Shown: piece after piece, positions 21,211 to 32,885 of the stretch | How the letters are laid out: each line of letters begins with the position of its first letter | Numbering within the stretch: position 1 is the stretch's first letter | Assembly (NCBI GenBank): GCA_008973525.1 | Contig: WACJ01000127.1 | Coordinates: forward strand, 496,001 to 560,000 | Length of the DNA: 64,000 bases | Reading direction: 5' to 3' | Source of the DNA: Stenopsyche tienmushanensis | Taxonomy: Eukaryota; Arthropoda; Insecta; Trichoptera; Stenopsychidae | Translations under genes and position numbers: made by a program | The notes under the pieces: generated by a model | The model's input: the letters and a program-made list of their open reading frames with translations, nothing else | Told to the model about the DNA's origin: nothing | Database searches by the model: none

Positions 21211-22898
21211 ATGTTCTCCGGTGTAAAAGTATTAAAATGGAGGACGATATTTTTACATTAATATTTAATTAGAAAGCTATCAAACGCGTAATAAATAATC
21301 AGTTGGCACTATTAGTTGCTGTCGAACAAACAATTGATGTGAATTATTACTTTGACATTTTTATGCTTGTTATTTAATCTAAAATCATTTTAGAAAGTCT
21401 CATTCGCTGAACGCATCATATTTCCGTTAGGCAACACATCTGCAGAAAACCATGGAACCATATAAAAATGTTTTTAACTCCAGAAAAACTTTTAGCAAAC
21501 ATATTCATATGACCTGCGAAGTACAAAAAAAAAATGCAATACAAATCCACGTTCGTGCTCAATGAAGAATGGCTTTGTTTTTGTACATTGCAACGTGACT
21601 ATTTCATGTAAAATGGTGAATAAAAGCATGTTTTGAATTTATAATAAACAAATTTAAGTCGAAAACTTCATTTATATCTCGCTGTTATGCGATATATGAA
21701 TGGGCCGCGTAAAAAGATTCTGGGAAAACTTCAATGGACTGGAATTAGAATGACCCAGAAGACGATACTGAATTTTAGCATTGAAGAAACGCGAGCAAAA
21801 AATTCTATTATGTTCCAAAAATGCACTGTCTTCAATCACATCTTTCACTACAAAGAGGCAAATTGGCATGAGAGAAATTAATTCATACAAATAATATGTA
21901 TTATTTTAAAAAAAAAAGTTCACACCCAATTATCTTATATGCCTCACAATTAACAATTTAGTAATTAAAGTAGCAAAATATTTTTGATCTATAATGCATT
22001 TAAGTAAAACCAAGCATTTAAAGATTGATTTCGACTTGGAATAACAGGCATTCAGTAAGCGTATACATGTTTTATGTTTTTGGCAAGGAAGCATACGAAC
22101 TCAACAATACATCAGTCACAATAGGATTTATATGTCTCGCTGGATGCCCAAGTATTCCTCTCACACCTCAAGAAGGATGGGAGTACGTCCAAAAGTTGAT
22201 TCCAGACCGTCCAACCCCCCAGACATGTTTCTCAAACTGCACTTTATAAACTGTCGTATAATATGAGTGGTATTTCCTCTGCAGGGAGCGATTCCATGAA
22301 AGCTCGTTATGTAGAGGAGGGGCCTTTTCGGGCTTCCGACTCTTCATTCAATACCAACCCCTCCCCACAGTCTACACCCTAGCCTTATCTAAAAACCGGA
22401 AGGAAAATTAAAAGTAATGAAATTGCAAGATGACTGCGCACTTCGGGAAACGTACTTGCCGTCGCACTTGCTATTCAAACGTGCTACGTGTTAAGGCAGT
22501 TTTATTCGAGGCGCAGAAATATTTACAGTGGTGTTGTAGACGTTTAATTTTCAGTTATCTATGCATGCTTGGTCTTTTGTCTTGTTTCTGGGTCAAACTG
22601 CTACAATAAACTCGTTCGGAACGATGATACAAAACAAACTTTTCTAATGGTGGAACCATCAATCTAGGCAACCGTCTCTGGGAAAATGACGGGGAGCTAA
22701 AAAGAACGTGCGACTATTTTTTTTTCAGCGCCACCTTGTCGAATCGATGAGATCGATTGTTATATATCAATTGGATTAAATCGAATACTTACACCATTCG
22801 ACTAATAATTTTGTTCGAAACATGCCGCAAATGATCTTCTTCGGGGCTCAAATCTTATTCAATGTACCCATCGTTACTAAAACAACAATAATATATAT
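21211..22898. other. noncoding, no feature recognised
   Basis: Nothing supported. A + frame at 22025-22249 (74 codons) has no domain, start context or splice support. Confidence 0.4.
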
Positions 22899-23532
22899 TG
22901 TAACGTAAACTCCTTGCTAACACAAGGCGGTCTGCTATCTTCGTCGCTGCGATTTGATAACCGCGTTCTTCAGACGCGAGATTCGTACCGGAGAGGCGCT
23001 TAGAACCTCGAGTGATCGCTCCAAAACGATCACAGTGCGGTGATGTACAGGGCGGCTCCAAATGTCGGTCTGGCACTGATTAACGATGGTGGTCAGGATT
23101 CAGGAACAGGAGCTCCGCAAGGATATTAAATTAAGAGACAAAATGCTGGCACAACGCATTTATGGTTAAATATAAGCGAAGCAGACGGCGTTTCTGAGTG
23201 ACTGGAAATTATGGCTAACCAGGCTAAGTCGGCGGAGGCTCTTTGAATGGTAAGTCCCGATAACCAACTGCTGAAGACCGTTAGTACTGGGGCAGACGTC
23301 CCTATGTTTCTTTAGTTTGAGGAAAAGGCCCTTCATCACTATTAGCGAATAGGTATATATTTTTATTTATAAAAATGTAAATAAATATCTTTGACATAAC
23401 TAGTCATTTTATATCACCACCCGACCTTATTTTCATCCATTTTAAACCGATCCGACAGCGAACGAACCCGCGAGGTCGTTCGACTGTCAAGCGTCCGCAC
23501 AATCGCCCGAAACGTCTCGCTCCTGCGTAACA
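22899..23532 (+). mobile_element. probable solo LTR of a retrotransposon, 634 bases
   Basis: It starts TGTAACGTAAACTCC and ends GCTCCTGCGTAACA, so it is bounded by TG...CA and the short inverted pair TGTAACG/CGTAACA-like. Inside are a TATA-rich block (TATATATTTTTATTTATAAA at 23351) and an AATAAA at about 23383, which fits an LTR promoter and polyadenylation region. The composition is more GC-rich than the surroundings. No primer-binding site, polypurine tract, gag or pol adjoins it. The flanks (ATAT / ATAA) are only a weak target duplication. Confidence 0.45.
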
Positions 23533-25296
23533 ATAAATGTGTTGAATTTACCAAAAATGATTTCTTGGATTCAGTCTCTCATTTACTTGCAAAGCCTAGT
23601 GTAGACCTAAATGACGAAGTGCGTTTCAGAATCGCTTATTCACTCGTAATGGGAAAGCTTTATGTTTCGATGTGAAGACAGCTTTGTTATCGTTGCAAAA
23701 TTCATTGTTCACCACCACTTTAATGGTTAACCAATCTACTTGCATTCGCCGCGTCCCATATATTGTGTATTTTGTTATGTTGACTGGCATGCATCAGAGC
23801 TTATACAAGCGAAGAAAATGCAAAGATGCGAAATAAAAAGTACAAGTCCGTTTATTTTGTGGTCGCATTTATTTGCGATTGACGAGTGGCTCAACTTTCG
23901 ACAAGGTGGTGGGGCGTTGCAAAATGGCGTTGATCTTATGTTGAAGATGGAATTCATATAGGGTTGCTCTTGTACTGATAGCTGATGCGTAGCATAAAGG
24001 CATGAACTAACTGCATTAAGGCTAAAGGTTTAATGTTAGTCGATTCGACGAACACACACATTTTTGCTTTAATATTGATTCTCCGTACCAATTCAGTATC
24101 TGCATATATGTATATTGTAAGCCGTTATTAGATTTTATCGGCCATTCGAAACGACATTAAATTTTAATGTGCAAACAGGTCAAAATCATACAAGAAATGA
24201 ACCTAATATCTTAAAAATGAGATAATGCATAATGGAGAAGGGGTACTCCTTTTTTTTATAAAAACGTCATCGACGAATATATAATTACATTGCTGTTTTA
24301 TCTGTCGACATAATTTGAATTTGGCAGTGTTTCGATTCGATAGATCATTTTTGGCTCTCCAAGCAAAAAATCGAATTATCATCACATCGCAGTCGTATAA
24401 GCAGTGAAATTAAGGATTAGCGCCCCTTCCTCATTAAAAAATGAAATTCATACATTCATCTCGCAATGCTCCTCCCTCCGTTTTAAATGCTTCACTCTCA
24501 AAACGATGTCACAGACATTAATCATTCCTTTTATATGCCTAAGTGTTTCTTTTACGATCACGTCTCGTTATATCCGGAGAATATTTTTATTACACGTCCA
24601 TTGATATTCCGACCATCTCGTAAAGCGAGCATTTAATATCTGAAACACGATGAAAAACCGATGCTATAATAGAACGACGAAGAACTACCACTCTCTCAAT
24701 TACAGAAATGGGTCATTTCAATTTTTAACAACATTTCTTTATACAAATTCAATTTGCATGATAAAAATGAGCGTGTCCCGACTCTGATTCCCGGGTACTG
24801 AAATAAATAGATAGCGTTCGAGCTTATGTTTTATCTCGATTGTTACAATATAGATAAAGTATACAAGCGTTGAATGTACAATTAAAATCAATAACGAACG
24901 TCCTTAATTAAAATCGCTCGTTTATTTTTGATCACGCGGATATGGAAGAATGTTCAGAGAAATCGATACAAATTATAAATCTGCCATTATAAGAAGATTG
25001 TCCCCGTATTGTACGTTAATTGAATTAATTCGATAGTTTTAAAGATCTAAATGATATTGGAGAGAAGTGCTTGTCGATGAAGAATTCGGAGGTTGATTCT
25101 GTTAGCAGGTTATTAAGTTCTGAAGGCGAAAGCGAATCAATCTATGATTTGGAGAAACCTGCATTATTAATGAATGCAAATAATCTGAACGAAGCGAAAA
25201 TTGACCTTTCAACGTGATCTTAGAAATATGAAGAAATTTATAATGATGATGCGAGTAAAAATTTTGTTCAAATAAACTTTTCTTCCAATTTTAGCC
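23533..25296. other. noncoding, mostly unrecognised
   Basis: A 46-codon open stretch at 23538-23675 looks protein-like but has no recognised domain. A frame at 25078-25218 gives an acidic peptide (EVDSVSRLLSSEGESESI) that could be a piggyBac-like N-terminal remnant. Neither is firm. Confidence 0.35.
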
Positions 25297-25366
25297 TCGT
25301 AATTCAATCATCTTGGGTTGTGGATCACAGGAGATGTGACTGGCGATCATATTTTTAAAAACATAT
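25297..25366 (+). repeat. dispersed repeat Q, copy 2
   Basis: CATCTTGGGTTGTGGATCACAG, then GTGACTGGCGATCATATTTT TAAAA, matches 548-616 with scattered mismatches. Confidence 0.4.
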
Positions 25367-25504
25367 GTACGCCATGAAAAACCGTATAAAAATGGTTGGT
25401 AATGGTCCCACCATAAAAAGGATTGCTAAAAGCCACCTCAAAAAAATTAGACAAAGGCTCTCCAAAGAGTTATGCAGGGATAAATATTTGGTGGTTTCCA
25501 TTGT

Positions 25505-25895
25505 TTTCCATATCATCATCATAGTGCAGCCACAAAGAGTCCACTGAGCGGCTTCTTCAATGTGCACACATAGGAAAATATTACATCCATCTCCTCGTTT
25601 GTATATTTCATTCACCACCTCATTCGCTCGATATTGAAGGTATTACGCTCACTCCGAGGGTCACCTGAATGAAACGTATCAAAGTGTGCGATTGCGACCG
25701 TCTCGATAGGGAGTATGGGTGATTTGTAAGGATTGAGCAGTTTTCCTACGAAGACAGTAGAAAACTTCTCAAGATGGACGTGTTGTTTTACTGAAAAGAG
25801 TTTTCTGGAGTACATAGGGTCCAGCTCCTCCTTTTCTCCCAAGGGAGATACTAGGTGCGGGTGAAACTTGACGCTTAAGAGCATCTTGGATTCGC
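25505..25895 (+). repeat. dispersed repeat S, copy 6 (most complete)
   Basis: Includes ATCATCATAGTGCAGCCACA, TCGCTCGATATTGAAGGTAT, GGGTCACCTGAATGAAACGT, GCGACCGTCTCGATAGGGAG, GATTTGTAAGGATTGAGCAG and AGACAGTAGAAAACTTCTCA, ending near TCTTGGATTCGC. It serves as the reference copy for the family. The minus-strand frame at 25612-25884 shares YKSPILPI-TVA with the frame at 3698-3934 only because the DNA repeats. Confidence 0.65.
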
Positions 25896-26031
25896 TACTA
25901 TATTTAAAAAGACTGAAGAAAGATACTATTATTCATATCGGAATTTTAAACGTTATTTTAATTGTTAGCACAAATCACTCATTCATAGATGGCCCTGTCT
26001 ATTTCAATTTTGTTGGACGCAATAAAACACG

Positions 26032-26151
26032 GTCAACCCTTCTATAGCGCCGAGATATAAGCGCACAACCCATACAAAATTTGTTCGTGTTTAGTTTGTC
26101 AACAAGCATTAAAAACACCACAAATGAAGTGGACGCTTTAGGAGGGTTGAC
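26032..26151. mobile_element. 120-base inverted-repeat MITE
   Basis: The left end is GTCAACCCTTCTATAGCG. The right end read on the minus strand is GTCAACCCTCCTAAAGCG, 16 of 18 matching. The interior is noncoding. The class is uncertain; ends of this type occur in pogo/Tc1-like MITEs. Confidence 0.55.
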
Positions 26152-27293
26152 TGTAAATGTAAAATTTTTCCACAATATGATCTGGACCTGAAACTATAAA
26201 ATTCGCAGTCGTGCAAACATTGCACGAATTAGTACGAGTACCATGTCTTTATTTGTGCAATCTATTATACAAATCGAAGTTCGGGTGCTTGTCTTTAATA
26301 TGTACAATCGATATACCAACCAAATACCTATACGTGAATATAAGCATGGTGATAATGTGACATGGTAACATCGAATCGTCATTTAGTGGTACTTCTGATG
26401 CCATATGGTTCGCGTGGGATGATTAGAAGTCCCGGTTTTCCCGGATGTTTCAAAGCTGACTAATAAAATTACGCCATGGTTTTCTCGATCTGAAAAAATC
26501 CACAAGTGAGAATATCTGTCGAATTGATTTGATTAAGACAATTTTCGCCGTCGTAATTTAGTGAAATACACTGAGCAGACTGAAATCTAGGTCAATATAA
26601 TTACGAGTGCAAAGGGTTAAACAGTATGGTTCACTTATTGCCAAGGGATCAGGGGGTGACATAGGCATAGTACAATTAACTTACAGTAGATTTTTAATTC
26701 AAAACTTAATGTGTGAAAGTTGTTGATTCTGACGTGTTTGAGATTATGCGTTGCTAAGGCTATAGGTATATAGTACCTACAAGTTGCAGTAGGAGGCGTC
26801 GTGTCGTCATATACGCCTGCATTCAAATAGTAAACGTCAAACGTCAATGTCATTTGCAGGTTATCCATCGGCGTGAGTCAATTATATCCAAATTATTTAT
26901 CGCAAGCACTTTTAAAATGCTTCATTTCATTCATCGCTTATTCACGTACGTAACAACCGAAAAAGTACGTTTGAGTGCTATCCGATAAAAAATCAGACGA
27001 CCAACGTGCAACGAAAATCGAAAGTACATGTTGATTTGAATATTGCTGCATTTCAATATGATATTCATTACGATTACAGATTGCATCCCAGTGTAAAATG
27101 GATAAAGGTTAAATCCTGTTAACGAGGGGCAAATTTATTGGTAAATTGAAAACGCCTTCATTTCGACACAATGAAAACAAACAAACCTAACCTAACCAGA
27201 TTTGAATTTAAATTTAATTTAAAAAATAAAAAACAAGAATCAAATGAATAATTATTTTATTTAATAACAATATGTTGACGATTGATTTGATTT
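26152..27293. other. noncoding, with a lone piggyBac-type end
   Basis: At 26603-26620, GAGTGCAAAGGGTTAA read on the minus strand is TTAACCCTTTGCACTC, the canonical start of insect piggyBac-like elements. No partner was found to the left. AGTCCCGGTTTTCCCGGATG near 26430 resembles hAT subterminal motifs. Otherwise nothing was seen. Confidence 0.4.
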
Positions 27294-27326
27294 GATCAGA
27301 GCTTGATTTTCAATCAAGCTCTGATC
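27294..27326. repeat. perfect hairpin, 15-base arms and 3-base loop
   Basis: GATCAGAGCTTGATT, TTC, AATCAAGCTCTGATC. The arms match perfectly and can extend five more pairs outward (GATTT/AAATC) past a single bulged G. It lies in the open frame that leads into the Helitron helicase remnant. Confidence 0.9.
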
Positions 27327-27340
27327 GAAATCGAAGACAT

Positions 27341-28641
27341 TTGCTTAACCATCAACATCAAAGAATTCATTCAACAAGAATTCGTTCTGCACTTGAACAG
27401 CAGTACAATGCTAATGATTTGGATGCATTTGTCGAAGCAAAGGAACAACTTTTGCTTGCGGAACAAAAATTGACCTACGATACAATTACAAATGATCTGT
27501 TCTTCCTTGATGCGCCTGGCGGTACTGGAAAAACGTATCTCATCACTTTACTATTGGCTCACATTCGATCTCAAAATAGAATTGCTTTAGCTCTTGCTTC
27601 ATTAGGTATTGCGGCAACATTATTAGATGGTGGACGAACAGCGCATTCGGCATTCAAATTGCCATTAGATATGCATTTATTGGAAGCTCTGACATGTAAC
27701 ATTCCTAAAGTTTCTGACATAGCTAAAGTTTTGAAAATTTGCAAGGGGATTATCTGGACGAATGCAATGCTTGATCGAACTCTTAAAGACTTACGATCAA
27801 ATGCAAACCGTTTGGTGGCGCTCTAATTTTATTATGTGGCGACTTTCGACAACCTCTTCCGGTGATGCTTTCATCGACACCAGCTGATTCTTGCCTCAAA
27901 GCATCGCATCTTTGGAGAGACGTGCGAAAACTGACATTAAAGACAAATATGCGGGTACATTTGTAGCGTGATGCGTCGGCAGCCACATTTTTAAAACGAC
28001 TATTGAACATTGGTGAAGGAAAAGTGCATGTTGATGCTACCAAGTTTATTTCATTTCCATCGAACTTTTGCGTTGTTGTGCCATCCATCGATTTACTCAT
28101 TCAGAAAGTTTTTCCGCAGATTTTTAGTAATTATAAAAATCATTATTGGCTTTGCGAACATGCTATTTTGGCAGCAGAAAACACCGACGTCAATACAATC
28201 AACCACACAATACAATAACAAATTGCAAATGATTTTGTTACCTACAAATCGATTGATAGCGCCATGAATGCAGACCAAGTTACTAACTATCCAATCGAGT
28301 TTTTAAATTCGTCAGATCTTCCTGATGTGCCACCTTACAAATTGGAACAAGACTCACTATGAAGAAATTGATGCCGAATATCATCGAAACAACTATATAT
28401 TCTTAATGGAAAGTCGAAAGGAGAAGATGTGCTCATTCCCACCGACGTGCAATTTGATAAGAGACGACTGCAGCTCCCCGTTGGACTTGCATTCTCAATG
28501 ACCATCAACAAGGCACTTCAAGTGTGCGGAATAATCTATAAAATCCACGTTGGACAGCAGAGAAATTTATTTGTATTTGTTAAAGACGGAAAAGCCAAAA
28601 CTATTCTCTACCCTAAAGCACTTAGCAGAACAATTAAGTAA
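27341..28641 (+). pseudogene. Helitron/PIF1-type helicase, C-terminal half, broken
   Basis: The frame is open from about 27296 to 27826. Motif I (Walker A) is APGGTGKTY at about codons 58-66 from 27341, followed by motif Ia (ALASLGIAATLL, GGRTAHSAFKLP). Motif II should be IIWDE plus about seven residues but reads CKGIIWTNAML, so the Walker B acidic pair is deleted. After a frameshift, motif III is LLCGDFRQPLPV (27825-27866). Later pieces include GEGKVHVDATKF and, at 28429-28641, GLAFSMTINKALQVCGI with the FSHGQLYVACSRV block lost, ending FVFVKDGKAKTILYPKAL. Order and spacing fit the helicase domain of animal Helitron Rep/Hel proteins. The Rep nuclease domain is absent and no CTRR 3' end was found. 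Confidence 0.85.
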
Positions 28642-29811
28642 GCAAAATGTATAAAATCTTCGATGCACGAGTTCAATAAAGCAGACGGAGCGTCCTTATC
28701 AAATTATTATAGACGGGGAAACACCGCTTTAAATTCTTTAAATATTTTCAAATATCCAAAAGGTTATAGTTACGCTCGCCCAAATCTATAAGCTATAAAA
28801 ATCGTCAACCTTTTCAGTTATCGTCTCGATCACGAACGATTTACTACGGAGTCTAAGACTACAACCGTTCTTTCGTTATATGGAGATTCGATTTGCATAT
28901 TTTTGCATACAATCACGACATTTCCGCGTTACATCAGTGGGTCGAGAACAATATTTTAAGAAATAAACTTAATACGGAAATGTCACTGAAAATAATCGCA
29001 CTAGTACATAGCTCATGAATAACAATGTAAATATTATGTAGAGCCGGTCGGTGGTCCCAAAAAAAGAAGCCTCATACGTCATTTTATTTATTATTAATAA
29101 ATATGTGAGCGCTCGTGCGCTCTTCCAGCTTCCAAACTGATTGTACCCTTATCCCTGGGGAAGTGCCGAAGACGACCGGGGAGTAAATCACGTTCCAGAC
29201 ACTAGATATCTTATTATGTATAAGAATATTTGTAGACGGCGAGGTGCTTAAATTTTCAGAACAGGGGTACGTGATACAATAAGACCGAAAACACTTACGT
29301 AGCTCTGGCGGAGTTTGAGGTCGCGAAAGTAGGGCGCAAGGTCGGAAGTCGTGGCTTTTTTAAGCGTCGATGATTACGCACGAAAATTATTCAGGGGACG
29401 TTCCGCTTCATCTTCGAGAGTAAATAAATATTTCCCGAGGTGGTGGCGATTATTAAAATGTGGGGCATTGACGCGAAAATATGGAGCAATTCACAAAAAC
29501 TTGGCGATAATCAAAGGGCGTTCTTAGAAATGTGATTGGCGGAGCACGGGGATTAAAAGGCAAGATCAACCGAAGATTGCACGCTTGGGAAAATTCATTA
29601 AAAATATAGTTCTACATCGATCGGTCATGATTCATAATATCGAATTGAATTCCAACCATAAGCAATCGTGTGGCTGTAGTACGTGGTCGTACGATTTAGA
29701 TGTTGGGATTGAGGCGCAAATAGTTTGGGATTAAGTCTACAGGTCATATCAAAGCGGTTGACAATAGTCACATAAAAGGGGGAACGCAGTAATTAAATAA
29801 TGGCAAGCAAT
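28642..29811. other. noncoding, no feature recognised
   Basis: This is the 3' flank of the helicase remnant. No CTRR-type Helitron terminus with a hairpin was found, and no other element is recognised. Confidence 0.4.
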
Positions 29812-30009
29812 CTATATCATCATCATAGTGCAGCCAACATGCAATTAATTTAAAGATTTCATCTCTTCATATGTTTGATATTGAAGCTGACATGAGAGTT
29901 GAGTTTTATTTATGAACAGGCGGACATAACGAAAGATGCTGATACAACCACCTCGATAGGAAATTTCGTGTAGTTTCAAAGACTATGCAGTTATACTAGA
30001 AACATGGTG
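29812..30009 (+). repeat. dispersed repeat S, copy 7
   Basis: ATCATCATCATAGTGCAGCC, TCTCTTCATATGTTTGATAT TGAAG, ACCTCGATAGGAAATT and CATGGTGAAAAATC follow the family order with more divergence. Confidence 0.5.
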
Positions 30010-30187
30010 AAAAATCATATATCCAGCAGACGTCATTTAGTCTGGATCTGATTTTGAAAGCCAGGCCAATTGCCGCTGAAAATGCACGCTCAGCCTCCAC
30101 AATCGTTGGGGGTATCGTCATCAGATATTTAAATGCTAGTTCGAGTTGATGACCGCATGAGTCCCCATTTTCGTATAACACCATCAA
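30010..30187 (-). pseudogene. hAT transposase, C-terminal dimerisation fragment
   Basis: The minus-strand frame reads ELAFKYLMTIPPTIVEAERA then FSAAIGLAFKIRSRLND. This matches the hAT C-terminal dimerisation domain (consensus LxIPxTSxxxERxFSxxGxxxxxxRxxL), which mediates transposase multimerisation. Only about 60 codons remain and the extra residues in FSAAIGLAFKIR look like decay. It differs from the hAT at 14070. The reading stops in sequence matching repeat S. No ends are assigned, though CCCGGG motifs at 30590-30670 could belong to the same element. Confidence 0.75.
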
Positions 30188-31071
30188 TGTGACTAATAAA
30201 ATTCCTTTCTGCTGAGACGCGCACTAAAACTCCCGATTTATCGACAAATTATTTATTTCCGTCGCTGCATATAAATATTTATATACAATAATACTTTTAT
30301 GTGATTCGTAATTATATTAGGGAGGAATACAAAAATTCTGAACCCCGTATCTATTATAATTCATATCGATATTCCCATTATTAGAGCCGAGGTGTAGTAT
30401 ATACATCACCGGTAGGGAAAGGTTCATTTAACAATTTGAAAAACATAAACGCACTCTATATATGCATCGTCTATGCGTCGCCTAAGCTAAGCCAAGCGTC
30501 CATATTTCGACGGTAATGACTCGATTTAGTAGCCTTAATCGTGCTGGTGAGGTGTACCAGTTCTGTTGGATACAAATTTCAATCCCTAACTTTTCGGGAT
30601 TACGTTTACTAATCTCGGGATTCATGAGCACCTAAAACTGTCCGGGATCCCGGGATTGGATTCCCAAGTCTCAATGATCCCGTATCGGCATTATATATTA
30701 TGGTCGCTCAATATTATGAAAAGCGATCGTAAAGTGGAAGACTTGACTGAAATTTATATTTGTATAACACCAAATATCCTTGAAATATTAATCGCTTTTT
30801 GGCGTTGCGCCAGGAGACAACAGCAAGGGGCGTTTGTGCATGATGTACAATGATCTGATGAAGGAAATAAGTTCCAAACATGAGAGATTGCAAGTAGTTA
30901 TATTTATCTGATTTCTTTGATCTGAAAAAGGAAATACTGAGGCAATTTTCTTACGATCGATTGGATTTGCAACTCAATCTAAAATTCCATGTGGAGGGAC
31001 ATGCAAAAGCATTGCATGAAAAAAGATTTCCATGGAAAATCCTAAATCTGACAACGCATATGGCATCATAA
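30188..31071. other. noncoding, with a cluster of ATCCCGGGAT-like motifs
   Basis: Between 30580 and 30690 the motifs TTCGGGATTA, TCTCGGGATT, GGGATCCCGGGATTGG and GATCCCGT occur in both orientations. Clustered subterminal motifs of this kind are typical of hAT ends. No gene recognised. A sequence at 30392-30416 (GTATATACATCACCGG) resembles the end of foldback repeat F. Confidence 0.4.
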
Positions 31072-31194
31072 CACTTGTGGTCGGTGGTGCATATGTTGCA
31101 TCATCACGGGTTCGACCATTAACGACCGCATGATGCCACATATGCATCATGATCGCACCGTCTGTTCATGGCCGGTAATGCAGCATATACATCA
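31072..31194 (-). repeat. foldback repeat F, copy 2 (minus strand)
   Basis: Its reverse complement reads ATGCTGCATTACCGGCCATG, CGATCATGATGCATATGTGG CATCATGCGG, GGTCGAACCCGTGATGATG and CATATGCACCACCGACCAC, matching copies at 18483 and 39001 in order. Confidence 0.65.
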
Positions 31195-32659
31195 GTAATT
31201 AATGAATACGGTGAATGAATTTTTTCAACTGCCGATGCTGCATCTATTAAAAGGAAGTCGCCATCTCCTAGCGTAAGTTTTTGCTGATTTGAGGCGGCCT
31301 CGATAGTGTTAAGAAGGTTATCGAATTTATCAACGGTTAATCTAAATATTAGAAATCTGATGTAATGCTATACAATAGCAGACATCCATAACAGGGTACA
31401 AAGTAAAGCGTGTCCGCGTATATAATGGAAAGTCGGATGTATTTTTGAAATTTAGCTGTAGTAACTCAGCCTTAAAAATATGATTGTCGTAATGAATAAC
31501 GACAAGAAAGTTTATTATCCTGTATTTAGGGGCACTTTTCAGATTTAACGAACATCGCCCGCTCTACATGAAGCAGCGAGCCGGTCGTGAACTACATTAA
31601 AAGGTATTTAAGTCGCGCTGAAGTAAAGTGGTTTAGAATTACACCAGCGAAAAAGTGGAAAGCTGCAGATGTATTTATAGATATAAACTTGGAAAGTTAG
31701 GCCACAATCGCTCGCTTTAGCACTTTTCCAACCCTCCCACGGAAAGTCTCACTCTGGGTCGACAATTACGTCGAAAACGGTCAAAAAAAGGATTGGCAGT
31801 AAAATGTGGCAGCAAAGGCCATCAATGTCAGGACAGTGGTCTGCGCTCGTAATGTGAATATCCATGTTTGTTCCCTCGCGTTTAAAACACCCCCCGCCGC
31901 CTTGTGTTTTGGCGTGCAATTAATCCTAGACGAGAACACTTCGCCAAATTCCACACTTCAAAGTTTAAAAACTTTAGCAATCAATTTGCTCCCCCAAATG
32001 AGAGAGCAATAACGCTCTCGATGTGGGTCAGCAGCGATGATTTAAATCTCCGGAGAGTGTATTATTTTTAGCAATTGAATAACGGTTGCAGACAATGCAG
32101 CATATTTGCACAATGAAATTGCAGTTATTATTCGATTCGTTTTTGCACATTCTTCGCTAACGAAGCGATGCCATTCGAGACAATCTGTTTCGTTTGTCGT
32201 CGCTTTACATGTAGGATCCACCGCAATAACTTAATTGCTTCAATTAATCATGAAAACATGAGTGTTCGTTTTTATATCGATGAGACAATTTAAAGGCGCG
32301 TCATGCGAGATGTTGACCGGGAAAGATCACGAAAAGAAACCGAATCATCTGACAGAATTGACTGTAGAAATTTACATATGACGCATAATCATAAAACTAT
32401 CGTCGACCAAAGCAATGGGCACGAAAAACATATTTTTAATTGCTGCACATAAATTCTGTTCCAAATTGGACAAACAGAACTGAGGATAATTATTAGGCGA
32501 CGAAAGAAAATTATCGTGGAAGGAAACATTGGATATAAAGGGTATTAGAATAGGTGAATTAATATACTAAAAACACATATATAAATATAATTATACATGC
32601 AGGCACACGTTGTCCACTGCAGAACTAAAGCCTATTCAATAGCCATTCATGGAAAAAAA
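31195..32659. other. noncoding, no feature recognised
   Basis: No repeat or coding motif supported. The + frame at 31806-32012 has no recognisable domain. Confidence 0.4.
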
Positions 32660-32790
32660 ATCAAATCTATACAATCACCTCTTCATACGTTCAATATTGA
32701 AGGCAGCAATTCACAGCGAGCCATCTAGATCAGTGTATCGAATGACGCTTTTGCAGCTACGTCGATACACAAAGTTCAGTTAGGGTTACC
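32660..32790 (+). repeat. dispersed repeat S, copy 8 (5' part)
   Basis: CTATACAATCACCTCTTCAT, CGTTCAATATTGAAGGCAGC and AGCGAGCCATCTAGATCAG correspond to the 5' half of the family. The 3' half is absent, replaced by sequence beginning GGGTTACCAACCTTCCCG. Confidence 0.55.
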
Positions 32791-32885
32791 AACCTTCCCG
32801 AATTGAGTGGGATTGTCACGGACTATTCATAATCATGGTATCAAAATCGTTCCTATGCTAGCAGTGTGGTATCCGCAGAAATAGT

